Shown here one piece after another: positions 18,657 to 27,022 of a stretch of DNA of 64,000 bases. The number at the start of each line of letters is the position of its first letter. Position 1 is the first letter of the stretch. The stretch spans positions 25,588 to 89,587 of the IMG/VR virus record IMGVR_UViG_3300028173_000007, one strand, 5' to 3'. The translations under genes were made by a program, and so were the position numbers. Source of the stretch: a virus. The notes beneath the pieces are model-generated. The model made no database searches. It had not been told where the DNA came from and worked only from the letters and a program-made list of their open reading frames with translations.

Positions 18657-21151
18657 GTGCGAGCTCGGTGCAGACGACGAAGGGCTCAACCCACGTCCCC
18701 GGCGTCTATAACGAAACGAAGGTCGTCGGCATCCCCCTCGCGACGCCTGGCGCAAAGGTGCTCGTGCTCATCGGTGAGGCCGAGGGCGCGGAACCGGGCA
18801 AGATCCACACCCTCACGCGGCCGGGCGCGGCCCGCGCGCTCTTTCGCTCGGGTGACCTGCTCGACGCGGCCCTCATGGCCTTTGACCCGAGCCGCTCGGC
18901 GAAGATCACCGGCCGCCCGGCGCAGGTGTTCGCGTACAAGACGAACCCCGCCACGCAGTCGGCCGTCACCCTCGGGAACGGGGACGGTGACGCCCTCGTG
19001 CTCACCAGCCGCGATTATGGCCTGTTCACGTCGCGCATCGGCGTTGACCTGACCTTGGGGACGAACCAGGGCTTCAAGGTGGACGTGGAGCTCGACGGGA
19101 AGACCGAGAGCGCCGACGACCTCGGCGGCGTCGCGGCCTTCACCGCCGACTACGCCACCACCGGCGACGCCGCCACCATGCAAATGGTCGTGAGCGACAC
19201 CGAGATCCGCGCGGACTACACGGTGGCCCGTGCCGGCCTGGCGATCACCGACCCGGCCGCGGCCGGACTCGTCGAGGTCCTGAGCTCAAGTGCCTACGAC
19301 GCGCACCAGCGCGTCACCGTCTATGGGCTGGACGCCGGCGGCGATCCGGTCTTCGAGGTCTTCGCGCTCAACGGCGTGACGGCCGTTGTCGGGTCGCAGA
19401 CCTTCGGCCAGGTCACCGGCTGGCGCGTGGATGGCGCCACCGCTGGCGTGATCACGGTGCAGGAGGACGGCGCGGGCGGCGTGCTGGACACCACCGCGGC
19501 CACGCTCAGCGTGGCGGCCACCGGCAAGGTGGAGGTGGTGAGCACCGACGCCGACGACACCGGCCGGATCATCGTCGAGGGCCTCTCCGCGGCCGGGAAC
19601 CCCATCGCGGAGACGCTCACCCTGGCCGGCCTGGGCGTGGTGGCCGGCGCGCTCGTCTTCGACAAGGTGACGCGCGCGCGCCTCGTGGGCGTGGCCGAGG
19701 GCAACGTCTCGGTGCGGCAGAACAGCGACAACGCGGTCGCCTTCACCATCGCCGCGGGCAGTCTCACCGCGGGCGTGGACATCAACGAGGGGCTGTACCT
19801 CCCCGACGCGATGGCCTTCGACTCGGTGATCAGCACCATCCTTGACGCGGCCAGCGTGGGCGCCGTCCTCGTGGTGCGCGGGCTGAACCGGGCCGGCGCC
19901 GCGGTGGCCGAGAAGGTGGCCCTGCTCGACTCGGCCGTGCTCACCACCGCCGACGTGGTGCAGGTGACGCAGATCGAGCTCGGCGCCCTTCCGGTGGCCC
20001 GCACGGTGACCCTCTCGGGAACCGCGGCGAGCTCGAAGGTGGCCGAGCGGCCGCTACTGCGCGACGCCGTGGCCTACTTCAACGCCCTTCCCGGCTTCGC
20101 CGCGGCGACGGCCTCCCCGGCGGCCTTCAAGGTGGTGGACCTCGACAGCGCCAGCCAGTCGATCCGAAGCGCGACCCCCGTCGACTTCGGCGCCGATCTC
20201 GTCGCCCTCGTGGGGTGGTTCAACGCTTCGAGTCGACTCGTCTCGGCCGCGGCCAGCGCCGGCGCCACCGGGGCGCCCTCAGTCCTCGCACAGCGCGCCT
20301 ACCTCGTGGGCGGGGCCGAGGGCACCACGGCGATGGATCATTGGCGCGCGGCCCTCCTGGCCGCGAAGAAGGCCACCCTCGACGCGGCCTTCAAGGCCTC
20401 CCGCCAGGTGATCGTTCCCCTGAGCGACTCCGATGCGGTCCACAACCTGATCAACGGCGAGCTCCGCGCCCGCGACGGCGTGCATGAGGCCGCCGCGTTC
20501 CTCGGGCTCGCCACCACGAAAGACAAGGCCGCGATCAAGACCGCGATCCGCGCCGGGAACAACCGGCAGATCGCGTTCAGTGCGCAACAGGTGGTGGCCT
20601 TCGACGACAGCGGCGCCGAACGCACCATGCCGGCGTGGTCCTGGCCCGTGCTCCTGGGCGCGCTCATGTGCGGCAGCCGCACGGCCGAGCCGCTCACCGA
20701 GGCCGAGGGCAACACGATCCGCACGGTGAACCATGCGTCGTGGGATGCGGTCGACGACATCGAGGAAATGATCGCGGCCGGGCTGATCGTCGTGCATGGG
20801 CGCCAGGTGGTGCGCTCGGTGTCCTCGTGGCTGGAGGACGACAATCGGTACTACACCGAGGTCTCCACGAATGAGAGCCTCGACGACTCGGCCTTCAACA
20901 TGCGGCGCGCGCTGCGCCCGCTGGTGGGGGCGCCGGACTTCGACGGGAGCGCCTCGACGCTCCGCTCCGCGGCCTTGGCCGAGCTCGAACGGCAGGTGAC
21001 CCGCGGCGAGATCAAGACCTTCAACCCCGAGGGCGTGGTCGTGACGGACATCGGGGACGGCTTCGACGTGGACTATGAGATCGAGCCCGTCGAGCCGATC
21101 AACTTCATCCGGCCGACCGCCTACGCTCAGCCGCTCTCTGTCCGCATCTAG
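18653..21151 (+). CDS. Tail sheath protein with inserted beta-repeat domains
   Basis: An 832-residue contractile sheath protein, ATG 18653. The start (STHVPGVYNETKVV) and the last 150 residues (RTVNHASWDAVDDIEEMIAAG ... EIEPVEPINFIRPTAY) are characteristic of sheath N- and C-terminal strands, which interlock neighbouring subunits. Between about residues 205 and 465 there is an insertion made of three related beta modules (starts near residues 207, 293 and 391) with the shared pattern GL-AAGNPI-ET-L. The insertion explains the length, which is well above typical sheaths of roughly 400-660 residues. The tube gene follows nine bases after the stop. Confidence 0.9.
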   Translation: MSASSVQTTKGSTHVPGVYNETKVVGIPLATPGAKVLVLIGEAEGAEPGKIHTLTRPGAARALFRSGDLLDAALMAFDPSRSAKITGRPAQVFAYKTNPATQSAVTLGNGDGDALVLTSRDYGLFTSRIGVDLTLGTNQGFKVDVELDGKTESADDLGGVAAFTADYATTGDAATMQMVVSDTEIRADYTVARAGLAITDPAAAGLVEVLSSSAYDAHQRVTVYGLDAGGDPVFEVFALNGVTAVVGSQTFGQVTGWRVDGATAGVITVQEDGAGGVLDTTAATLSVAATGKVEVVSTDADDTGRIIVEGLSAAGNPIAETLTLAGLGVVAGALVFDKVTRARLVGVAEGNVSVRQNSDNAVAFTIAAGSLTAGVDINEGLYLPDAMAFDSVISTILDAASVGAVLVVRGLNRAGAAVAEKVALLDSAVLTTADVVQVTQIELGALPVARTVTLSGTAASSKVAERPLLRDAVAYFNALPGFAAATASPAAFKVVDLDSASQSIRSATPVDFGADLVALVGWFNASSRLVSAAASAGATGAPSVLAQRAYLVGGAEGTTAMDHWRAALLAAKKATLDAAFKASRQVIVPLSDSDAVHNLINGELRARDGVHEAAAFLGLATTKDKAAIKTAIRAGNNRQIAFSAQQVVAFDDSGAERTMPAWSWPVLLGALMCGSRTAEPLTEAEGNTIRTVNHASWDAVDDIEEMIAAGLIVVHGRQVVRSVSSWLEDDNRYYTEVSTNESLDDSAFNMRRALRPLVGAPDFDGSASTLRSAALAELERQVTRGEIKTFNPEGVVVTDIGDGFDVDYEIEPVEPINFIRPTAYAQPLSVRI

Positions 21152-21159
21152 GAGGACCG

Positions 21160-21603
21160 ATGCCCAACGCGAACACCGGAATTCAGCGCGGCGCAGTCCA
21201 GCACGGCGCTCGCGGCTACCTCACGGTTGGGGGAAAGACGGTCGGCTATGTGCAGTCCGTCTCCTGGCAAGAGGGCACCGAGTTTCAGCCGCTCGACGTG
21301 CTCGACAACTTGGAGACCGAAGAACACGTCCCGGTGGCCTACACCGTGTCGGGGTCCGTCTCGCTGGTGAAGGTGGTAGACCGCTCGCTCAAGCGGGCCG
21401 GGATTCAGACCCCCATCGCCCAGGTGCTCGGGGCGGGAACGCTCACCATCGAGATCAAGGACCGCCCGACGGATCAAGCTACCAACATCATCGAGGGCGT
21501 CCGGTTCAGCACGAAGTCGGGCAACATGGCGAAGCGCCAGATCACCGTCGAGAATCTCCAGTTCGTCGCGCTTCGGATGCGCGACGAGTCGGGGCTGGTG
21601 TAG
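21160..21603 (+). CDS. Tail tube protein
   Basis: A 147-residue protein directly behind the sheath gene, ATG 21160 with AGGAGG upstream. Size and beta-rich sequence (VAYTVSGSVSLVKVVDRSLKRAG, TIEIKDRPTDQ) fit the contractile-tail tube protein that stacks as hexameric rings inside the sheath. Sheath-tube-chaperone-tape order supports the call. Confidence 0.85.
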   Translation: MPNANTGIQRGAVQHGARGYLTVGGKTVGYVQSVSWQEGTEFQPLDVLDNLETEEHVPVAYTVSGSVSLVKVVDRSLKRAGIQTPIAQVLGAGTLTIEIKDRPTDQATNIIEGVRFSTKSGNMAKRQITVENLQFVALRMRDESGLV

Positions 21604-21664
21604 CAGCACCGCCCCCCCCCACCCGCACCCCGGCCAGGCCGGGCCTCACGACCAGGGGTAGACC
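21604..21664 (+). other. Intergenic C-tract and hairpin after tube gene
   Basis: A run of nine C (21612-21620) is followed by CCCGGCC-A-GGCCGGG (21629-21643). This could attenuate transcription between the abundant tube and the low-dose chaperone genes. A GGGGTA ribosome site for the next gene closes the region. Confidence 0.4.
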
Positions 21665-22123
21665 ATGACGAAGACCGACGACGCCGCCGCCCTCCTGGGC
21701 GAGCTCGACGAAGCCGCGGCCCTCCGCGAGCTCACCAGCGCAGGCAAGCCCACCGACGCCCCCGAGATCATCCCCCGCGAGAAGGTGATCGGCATCCACT
21801 ACAGGTGCGGCGACGGCGAGGTGCTCGAAGGTGCGCTCACCTTCTCGGTGCCCAGCGTGCGGCAAGAGCGCGTGATCGAGGCGCGCAAGGCGCAACTGTG
21901 CGGCGGCATCCCTCCGATCACCGAGGCGGGTATGTACCTCATCGAGCAGATCGCTTACTTGGAGGTCTGCACCGCCAACCGGCCAAAGTGGATGGCCGAG
22001 GTGCAGGACATCCCCGACCCTGCGCTCCTGGGCGCCCTGTATCGGGAGGCGCGCGAGCACCACGCGCGGTTTCGTGGAGCCGCGCGCGATCTTCGGCCGG
22101 GTGCTGGGGACGCTCAGCGATAG
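21665..22123 (+). CDS. Tail assembly chaperone, first frame
   Basis: A 152-residue protein between tube and tape measure, ATG 21665. Such proteins bind the tape measure during tail assembly and are left out of the virion. The acidic N-terminus and the helical middle (RQERVIEARKAQLCGG) fit. The last 50 bases overlap a second open frame displaced by +1 (equivalently -2), the arrangement used by many phages to make a frameshifted longer chaperone. No single slippery site is obvious; the overlap contains CGGTTTCGT. Confidence 0.7.
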   Translation: MTKTDDAAALLGELDEAAALRELTSAGKPTDAPEIIPREKVIGIHYRCGDGEVLEGALTFSVPSVRQERVIEARKAQLCGGIPPITEAGMYLIEQIAYLEVCTANRPKWMAEVQDIPDPALLGALYREAREHHARFRGAARDLRPGAGDAQR

Positions 22124-22394
22124 CGAGGCCCGCGTTCGCCAGGCCTGGGAGGATGTCTTCGGGCAGCCCGCGGCGGGCAACCCGCTTTGGCATGACCAGC
22201 CCTGGGCGGTGAGCCTGGCCGCGGTGCTGGAGAAGCGCGTCCGCGAGGACCGCGCCGACCCGGTGGCCTCGCGGGAACTCGAACACCTGCTAGAGTCCTA
22301 CCTGTCCGGCCGTGACCCTGACCGATACGACCCGGTGGTCGACGAGATCGAGGCGGCCATCGCACGGGGCGAGGACCCCTTCGAGGACTCGTGA
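22074..22394 (+). CDS. Tail assembly chaperone, second frame
   Basis: A 106-residue frame overlapping the previous gene. It can start at GTG 22074 as a separate protein, or be reached by a +1/-2 ribosomal frameshift from the upstream gene; the frame stays open upstream through the overlap. The C-terminus is acidic (EIEAAIARGEDPFEDS). The phage Mu chaperone pair is reported to use a -2 shift, the same frame relation as here. Either way it is the downstream chaperone partner; the mode of expression cannot be decided from sequence alone. Confidence 0.6.
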   Translation: MEPRAIFGRVLGTLSDSEARVRQAWEDVFGQPAAGNPLWHDQPWAVSLAAVLEKRVREDRADPVASRELEHLLESYLSGRDPDRYDPVVDEIEAAIARGEDPFEDS

Positions 22395-24214
22395 GCGACT
22401 ACAAAACCACCCTCAAAGTCGACGCGGATACCTCGGGGCTCCAGGCCGCCCGCGACGAGCTCGCCAAACTCCACGAGGAACGCGCCCGCTTTGAGCAAGG
22501 CCGAGACCCGACCACCGGGGCCCCCGGTGGCGCCGGGGGCCCCGGTGGCGGCGCGGGGGGTGGCGGTGGCGGCGGCGCCGAGGGCGGCGCGCGCGCGGCC
22601 CGAGAGGTGGAAGAAGTAGAGCGCCGGCGGGTGGTCACACGCGACGGGCGGGTCACCACCTACGACTACGACGAAGACGGCAACCTCACCCGCACGAGGA
22701 CCCGGCGCACCGTCGGCCAGTGGGGAAAGGACACCGCCGGCCAGGCAGTCAATCAGGCGCCGGGCTACGGCATGATCGCGACTGCGCTCGCCGGCATCCC
22801 GGTCATTGGCGGGCTCCTGGCGTCGGGCGTCTCGGGCCTCATGGAGACCCGCAGCCGCTATGCCGCCTATGAGTCCTCAGAGGCCGACCTCCTGGCGCTT
22901 GAGGGCAACACCCGCACCAGTCGGCCCGAGGGCCTGGGCGTGCGTCTGGGGCTCGGGCCGGCGGCCCTGCGCGGGCAACTGCGCGGGCTCCTGGGCGGCG
23001 GGTACAACCAAGACGCCCTGACGAGCGCCGGCATGGGCGCAGGGGCCGACGCCATCGCCCGGCGGCTGGCCGTCACGGCGGCGCTCACGGCGGGCGATGC
23101 CTACGGGATCGACTCGGGCACGTTCGGGGAGTACCTCGGCCAGTGGAAAGAGGGCGGGGGCCTCTCCCGCCGGTCGATGGGCAGCACCGACCCATACTCC
23201 CACATGATGCTTTCGATGAGCGGCGCGCGGCTGGCCGAGAATTCGCCCCAGGACATCGGCCGCTATCTGTCCATGATCGCGGCGAACACCGCGAACATGG
23301 CCGAGCAGGGGCTCAACATCGACCCGCTGGCGCTGGTGACCCTCGGGGAGACTCTGCGCCAGGTGGGAGGCGGGAGCGCAGCGGGGATTGACCTCTCGCG
23401 CCAGGCTACAGGCCTGCGCGGCATGAAGGCCGGCCAGGCCTGGGGGAACATGCTCATGGGCGTGGGCCGCGGCCAGGGCTCGCCCATGCAGGAGGCCATG
23501 ATTCACGACCTCATGGGGACCGGCGACGGCGAAAGCTACTTCGAGAACAGCTTTCGGCTTCAAAACGTCATGCATAACCCGCAGGAGGCGGCGGGCCTGC
23601 TCCTGAGCACGATCAAGCGGTTTCGGGAGTCGCCGGGCGACAAGTACGAGCGGTGGTGGACGATGAGCCAGTTCTTCCCCGACCAGAACCCGAACGACCT
23701 CATGGCGTGGCTCACCGGCGACGAGCTCCCCGAACTCGGGGAGGTGTCGGCAGCCCTCGGGGGGAACGTCGGGGACACGGCGGCGGACATCGGCAAGCGC
23801 GCCGGCCGGTCCCGCCAGTTCAAGAAATCCGAGGCGGGCATGGAACGCGAAGACGTGCAACGCCTTCGCGGGGACGCCTCGGCCCGAGGCTTTGTGCTCA
23901 AGGCGGATCGGGCTTTCTTCGACGCCAAGCGGGTGATTCTCGACACAACGATCCTCACGCCGGGAAGCCTCCTGATCAAGACCATCGACCACCTCAAAGA
24001 CAAGGCGACGGCGGCGCCGGGCGACAAGGGCGTCATGCGCCAACTGCAAGAGTGGCTCCTGCCAGGCGGGGCGGCGGCCAAGGGGGCGAAGGCGGTCCCG
24101 GTCAAAAAGACCCAAGTGGAGATCGTGCCTACTGAGGGCCTTCAACACATGTTCCGGTTCATCGAGCGTATTGAAAGCGGCGAGGGCGAAGGCGCCTTCT
24201 CGAACTACGGGTGA
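22391..24214 (+). CDS. Tail tape measure protein
   Basis: A 607-residue protein, GTG 22391, overlapping the chaperone stop. It has a coiled-coil-like N-terminus (LQAARDELAKLHEERARFEQG), a very Gly-rich linker near residues 40-65, a hydrophobic segment near residues 125-150 (IATALAGIPVIGGLLASGVSG) and a long helical body. The tape measure sets tail length; using the usual proportionality of about 0.15 nm per residue the tail would be roughly 90 nm. Identity follows from length, position and the hydrophobic segment. The Gly-rich linker (GGAGGGGGGGAEGG) is unusual. Confidence 0.75.
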   Translation: MSDYKTTLKVDADTSGLQAARDELAKLHEERARFEQGRDPTTGAPGGAGGPGGGAGGGGGGGAEGGARAAREVEEVERRRVVTRDGRVTTYDYDEDGNLTRTRTRRTVGQWGKDTAGQAVNQAPGYGMIATALAGIPVIGGLLASGVSGLMETRSRYAAYESSEADLLALEGNTRTSRPEGLGVRLGLGPAALRGQLRGLLGGGYNQDALTSAGMGAGADAIARRLAVTAALTAGDAYGIDSGTFGEYLGQWKEGGGLSRRSMGSTDPYSHMMLSMSGARLAENSPQDIGRYLSMIAANTANMAEQGLNIDPLALVTLGETLRQVGGGSAAGIDLSRQATGLRGMKAGQAWGNMLMGVGRGQGSPMQEAMIHDLMGTGDGESYFENSFRLQNVMHNPQEAAGLLLSTIKRFRESPGDKYERWWTMSQFFPDQNPNDLMAWLTGDELPELGEVSAALGGNVGDTAADIGKRAGRSRQFKKSEAGMEREDVQRLRGDASARGFVLKADRAFFDAKRVILDTTILTPGSLLIKTIDHLKDKATAAPGDKGVMRQLQEWLLPGGAAAKGAKAVPVKKTQVEIVPTEGLQHMFRFIERIESGEGEGAFSNYG

Positions 24215-24218
24215 GCCG

Positions 24219-25904
24219 ATGATGGGAGACCTGCCCGTCAAGGGGCACGACAAGTTGCGGCCAGGTGCGCAGGTGGTAGACCACGGGCACCGCTACACGC
24301 CGCGGTTGACCTTCTACAGCTACGCCAGCGGCGAGCTCGAAGCGGGCGCATACGTTACGGGCTTCGACGTGTCCACCGATCTGAGCAACCCCGAGGGCCA
24401 GTGGTCGGCCACGCTCAAGCGGCGGATCTTCCCGCTGGGCGACAGCGACGCCCAGCCGGACGTTGACCGCGATTGGGGCGCGCTCCTGAGCCCCGGCGAC
24501 TGGTGTCTGATCACCGTTCACGACGGCCACCACGGGTGGCCGCTTCGCCTGGGCCGCATCGACGATATCCACCGCTCGCGCGAGGCCGGCCAGGGCGGCG
24601 TGACGCGCTACACCTACAGCGTGAGCGGCTCGAACGCGGGCTCATGCCTCACGAAGCACGAGGTGGTGGTCCTCCCGCAGTTCAAGGGCGCGACGGCGGC
24701 CGACCTGCTCCGCGACTTGGGCCCGTTTCACCGCTCCCTGGGCCGGGTCCTGTTCCGCTTCGGGAAGGATGGCGTGGCGCCGCACGAGCTCGTGCCGTCC
24801 CTGCTCTACTTCTTCCTCGGCCGCTACACCGGCGAGACCTACGGGCGCTCGGCGGCGCCGGTCTTCACCCTTCCGCCGACGATGCCGGTCAAGCCCATCG
24901 GCCGACCGGAGGACGTGTTCGGGCGGCTGGGGGACGGCTGGCCCTTGGGCGACCTCCTGCGCTTCGAGACCGAGCGCCTCGACGGGCGCGTCGTGATCCG
25001 AGAGCTCATGGCCGGACTGCCCGACGGCCAACGGCTGTGGGACTACCTCGGGAGCTTCTCAGACCCCGACGTAAACGAGTTCTTCGTCGACTTCCTCCCG
25101 AACTCCTGGGAAGTGGGAAAGTCTATGTCCGTCGAGGACTTCACCCACGACGGCGGCGACATCGACTTCTCGCCGCGCGCGGTGCTGCGGCGCCGGCCCT
25201 TCCCGTCGGAGGCCTACATGACGGCCCGCGCTATCGGCTTCGGCGTGGAGCCCATCGGGCCGACCGGCGTCGAGCGGTGGCAGCGTCTCCCCTGGACGAT
25301 GATCGACGAGCGCCAACTGCAATCGGACGAGACGGGGCGCAGCGACCGCGAGCGGTTCAACTTCTACTTGTCCCTTCCGCACTCCAGCTTCGGCGGCCAC
25401 CCCTACTCGCTCGCCCTCGGCTCGGGCTCGCGCGGCGAGCTCCCGATCACGGCGGGGACCCGCAACGCGGTGGGCGAGGGGACCGACCTTGACCGCGCCG
25501 AGCGTCACGGGTGGCGCAGGCGGGAGATCCGCTCGCCCTACCTCCCGACCGACCCGAGGGCGCACACCGCGCAATACTACGTCTGGAGCCGGCTACTTGC
25601 CGACTGGAATCAGGGGAACGCCGAGCGATGGTCGGGGACCCTGACCACCGGCCGGATGCTCCCCGGCGTGCGGGTGGGCGAGCGGCTCCACGTCTTTCGG
25701 GACGGCCGCTCGCGCGTCGAGGGGTACTACATCGAGCGGGTGTCGCACTCGTGGCGGCGCGCGGGGACCGGCGAGCGCACCAGTACAACGATGTCCGTCA
25801 CGAGGGGCAGCGAAGACCCGCTCGGCGGCTACAGCCCGAAGGGCTGGGGGGCGGACACCGACGGCGCCGACCTGCGGCGGATCCTGATCGGAGACACCGC
25901 GTGA
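24219..25904 (+). CDS. Baseplate hub protein
   Basis: A 561-residue protein. Start is ATG 24219 (or the adjacent ATG 24222); the longer open frame upstream is a shadow of the tape measure. The order tape measure-hub-spike suggests the gp27/Mu gp44-like ring at the tail tip. The N-terminus (RYTPRLTFYSYASGELEAGAY) is beta-rich; the C-terminal region (RMLPGVRVGERLHVF then YYIERVSHSWRR) resembles the end of hub proteins where they contact the spike. No lysozyme motif was seen. Confidence 0.65.
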   Translation: MMGDLPVKGHDKLRPGAQVVDHGHRYTPRLTFYSYASGELEAGAYVTGFDVSTDLSNPEGQWSATLKRRIFPLGDSDAQPDVDRDWGALLSPGDWCLITVHDGHHGWPLRLGRIDDIHRSREAGQGGVTRYTYSVSGSNAGSCLTKHEVVVLPQFKGATAADLLRDLGPFHRSLGRVLFRFGKDGVAPHELVPSLLYFFLGRYTGETYGRSAAPVFTLPPTMPVKPIGRPEDVFGRLGDGWPLGDLLRFETERLDGRVVIRELMAGLPDGQRLWDYLGSFSDPDVNEFFVDFLPNSWEVGKSMSVEDFTHDGGDIDFSPRAVLRRRPFPSEAYMTARAIGFGVEPIGPTGVERWQRLPWTMIDERQLQSDETGRSDRERFNFYLSLPHSSFGGHPYSLALGSGSRGELPITAGTRNAVGEGTDLDRAERHGWRRREIRSPYLPTDPRAHTAQYYVWSRLLADWNQGNAERWSGTLTTGRMLPGVRVGERLHVFRDGRSRVEGYYIERVSHSWRRAGTGERTSTTMSVTRGSEDPLGGYSPKGWGADTDGADLRRILIGDTA

Positions 25905-27022
25905 AGCCACCGTTCCGCTATCAGGAGGCCACGCCGCGCCGGGTGCGCGGGCGTCCCCCGCGCCAGGTGAAGCAGACCTTCCCCACGCGGGGGGTCGTCA
26001 TGGCGGTTCACTTTGCAGACGAGACCGAGGGCGGCGAACTCCCGTCCGCGGCCTACCACCACCCCGCCCAGGTGACGTGCGACGTGTTGACGTGGTGGGG
26101 CGGCGCTATCTACGACGTGCCGGTCATGCAACGCGGATCCTCGGTGGGTGACGCGGAGCTCTGGACGCCGCGGCCGGCGACGCGGACCCTCGACGGATCC
26201 CCGCTCGTGTGGGAGCAGACCCCCGAGGACGCCCCGGCCGACCCCGAGAACACCGACGGGGAGTGGGTCGTCGTCGCGTTCTTCGACGGGGACCCCTCGG
26301 CGCCCTACATCGAGGGGAGCATCCCCCACCCCAGGACGCGGCGCGCGCACGGTGGCGCCCAGGCCCGCGAGGCCTTCGACCCCACGGCCGACGGCTCTAT
26401 GCCGATCACACCCCACGGGCATGAGCGGTACACCGCTCACGCGGGGTCTGTGCTGCGCGTGGACGCTTCGGGGAACGTCCGCTTGGACACGCGCCAGGCC
26501 GGGGAGGACCAGACCGGAGAGGGCGCCCCGAGCGGCGGTCATGTTGACGTGGATCTCCGCTCGGGCGCCTGGGTCACCCTTCGATACGACGGCGGGCGCC
26601 AGGTGCGCTTGCGGCTCGACGGCGACGGCACCCCGCAACTGGATATCTTCGCAGGGGATCGGCCGCTGGCGCGGCTCTCGGACTACATCGAGATCAACGC
26701 CACCACGTCGCCCCTCTGGGCCGCATTCATCGCGGCGGTGGTCGCCGCACACCAGACGGTCATTCCGCCGCTACAGGCCGCAGCGAACGCCCAGGGAACC
26801 ACGGTGGACGCCCTCGCAGCCTGGGCGGCAACGCCGGCCCCGCCCAACAACGGCCGGCCCCCGTTCGTCGCGCCTGACGTGGGCGAGGTGCTCCCTGTGC
26901 CGCCGCCGGCGGCGGGCCCGTTCCCGGCGCCATACGATCAAACGCCCGGCGGCGCCCCGCCGGCGGGCTTCCAGGCGGTCGGCCAGGTGGTCACCGCGAG
27001 CTCGCAGATCCGGGGGACCTGA
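25901..27022 (+). CDS. Baseplate spike / OB-fold puncturing protein
   Basis: A 373-residue protein, GTG 25901 overlapping the hub stop. The central part (GEWVVVAFFDGDPSAPYIEGSI) matches the OB-fold domain of phage spike proteins (gpV/Mu gp45-like), where a beta barrel binds the hub. It is followed by a repetitive beta segment (SVLRVDASGNVRLDTR, VTLRYDGGRQVRLRLDGDG) that would form the spike helix. The C-terminus is Pro/Ala-rich. It would pierce the outer membrane. Confidence 0.65.
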   Translation: MKPPFRYQEATPRRVRGRPPRQVKQTFPTRGVVMAVHFADETEGGELPSAAYHHPAQVTCDVLTWWGGAIYDVPVMQRGSSVGDAELWTPRPATRTLDGSPLVWEQTPEDAPADPENTDGEWVVVAFFDGDPSAPYIEGSIPHPRTRRAHGGAQAREAFDPTADGSMPITPHGHERYTAHAGSVLRVDASGNVRLDTRQAGEDQTGEGAPSGGHVDVDLRSGAWVTLRYDGGRQVRLRLDGDGTPQLDIFAGDRPLARLSDYIEINATTSPLWAAFIAAVVAAHQTVIPPLQAAANAQGTTVDALAAWAATPAPPNNGRPPFVAPDVGEVLPVPPPAAGPFPAPYDQTPGGAPPAGFQAVGQVVTASSQIRGT

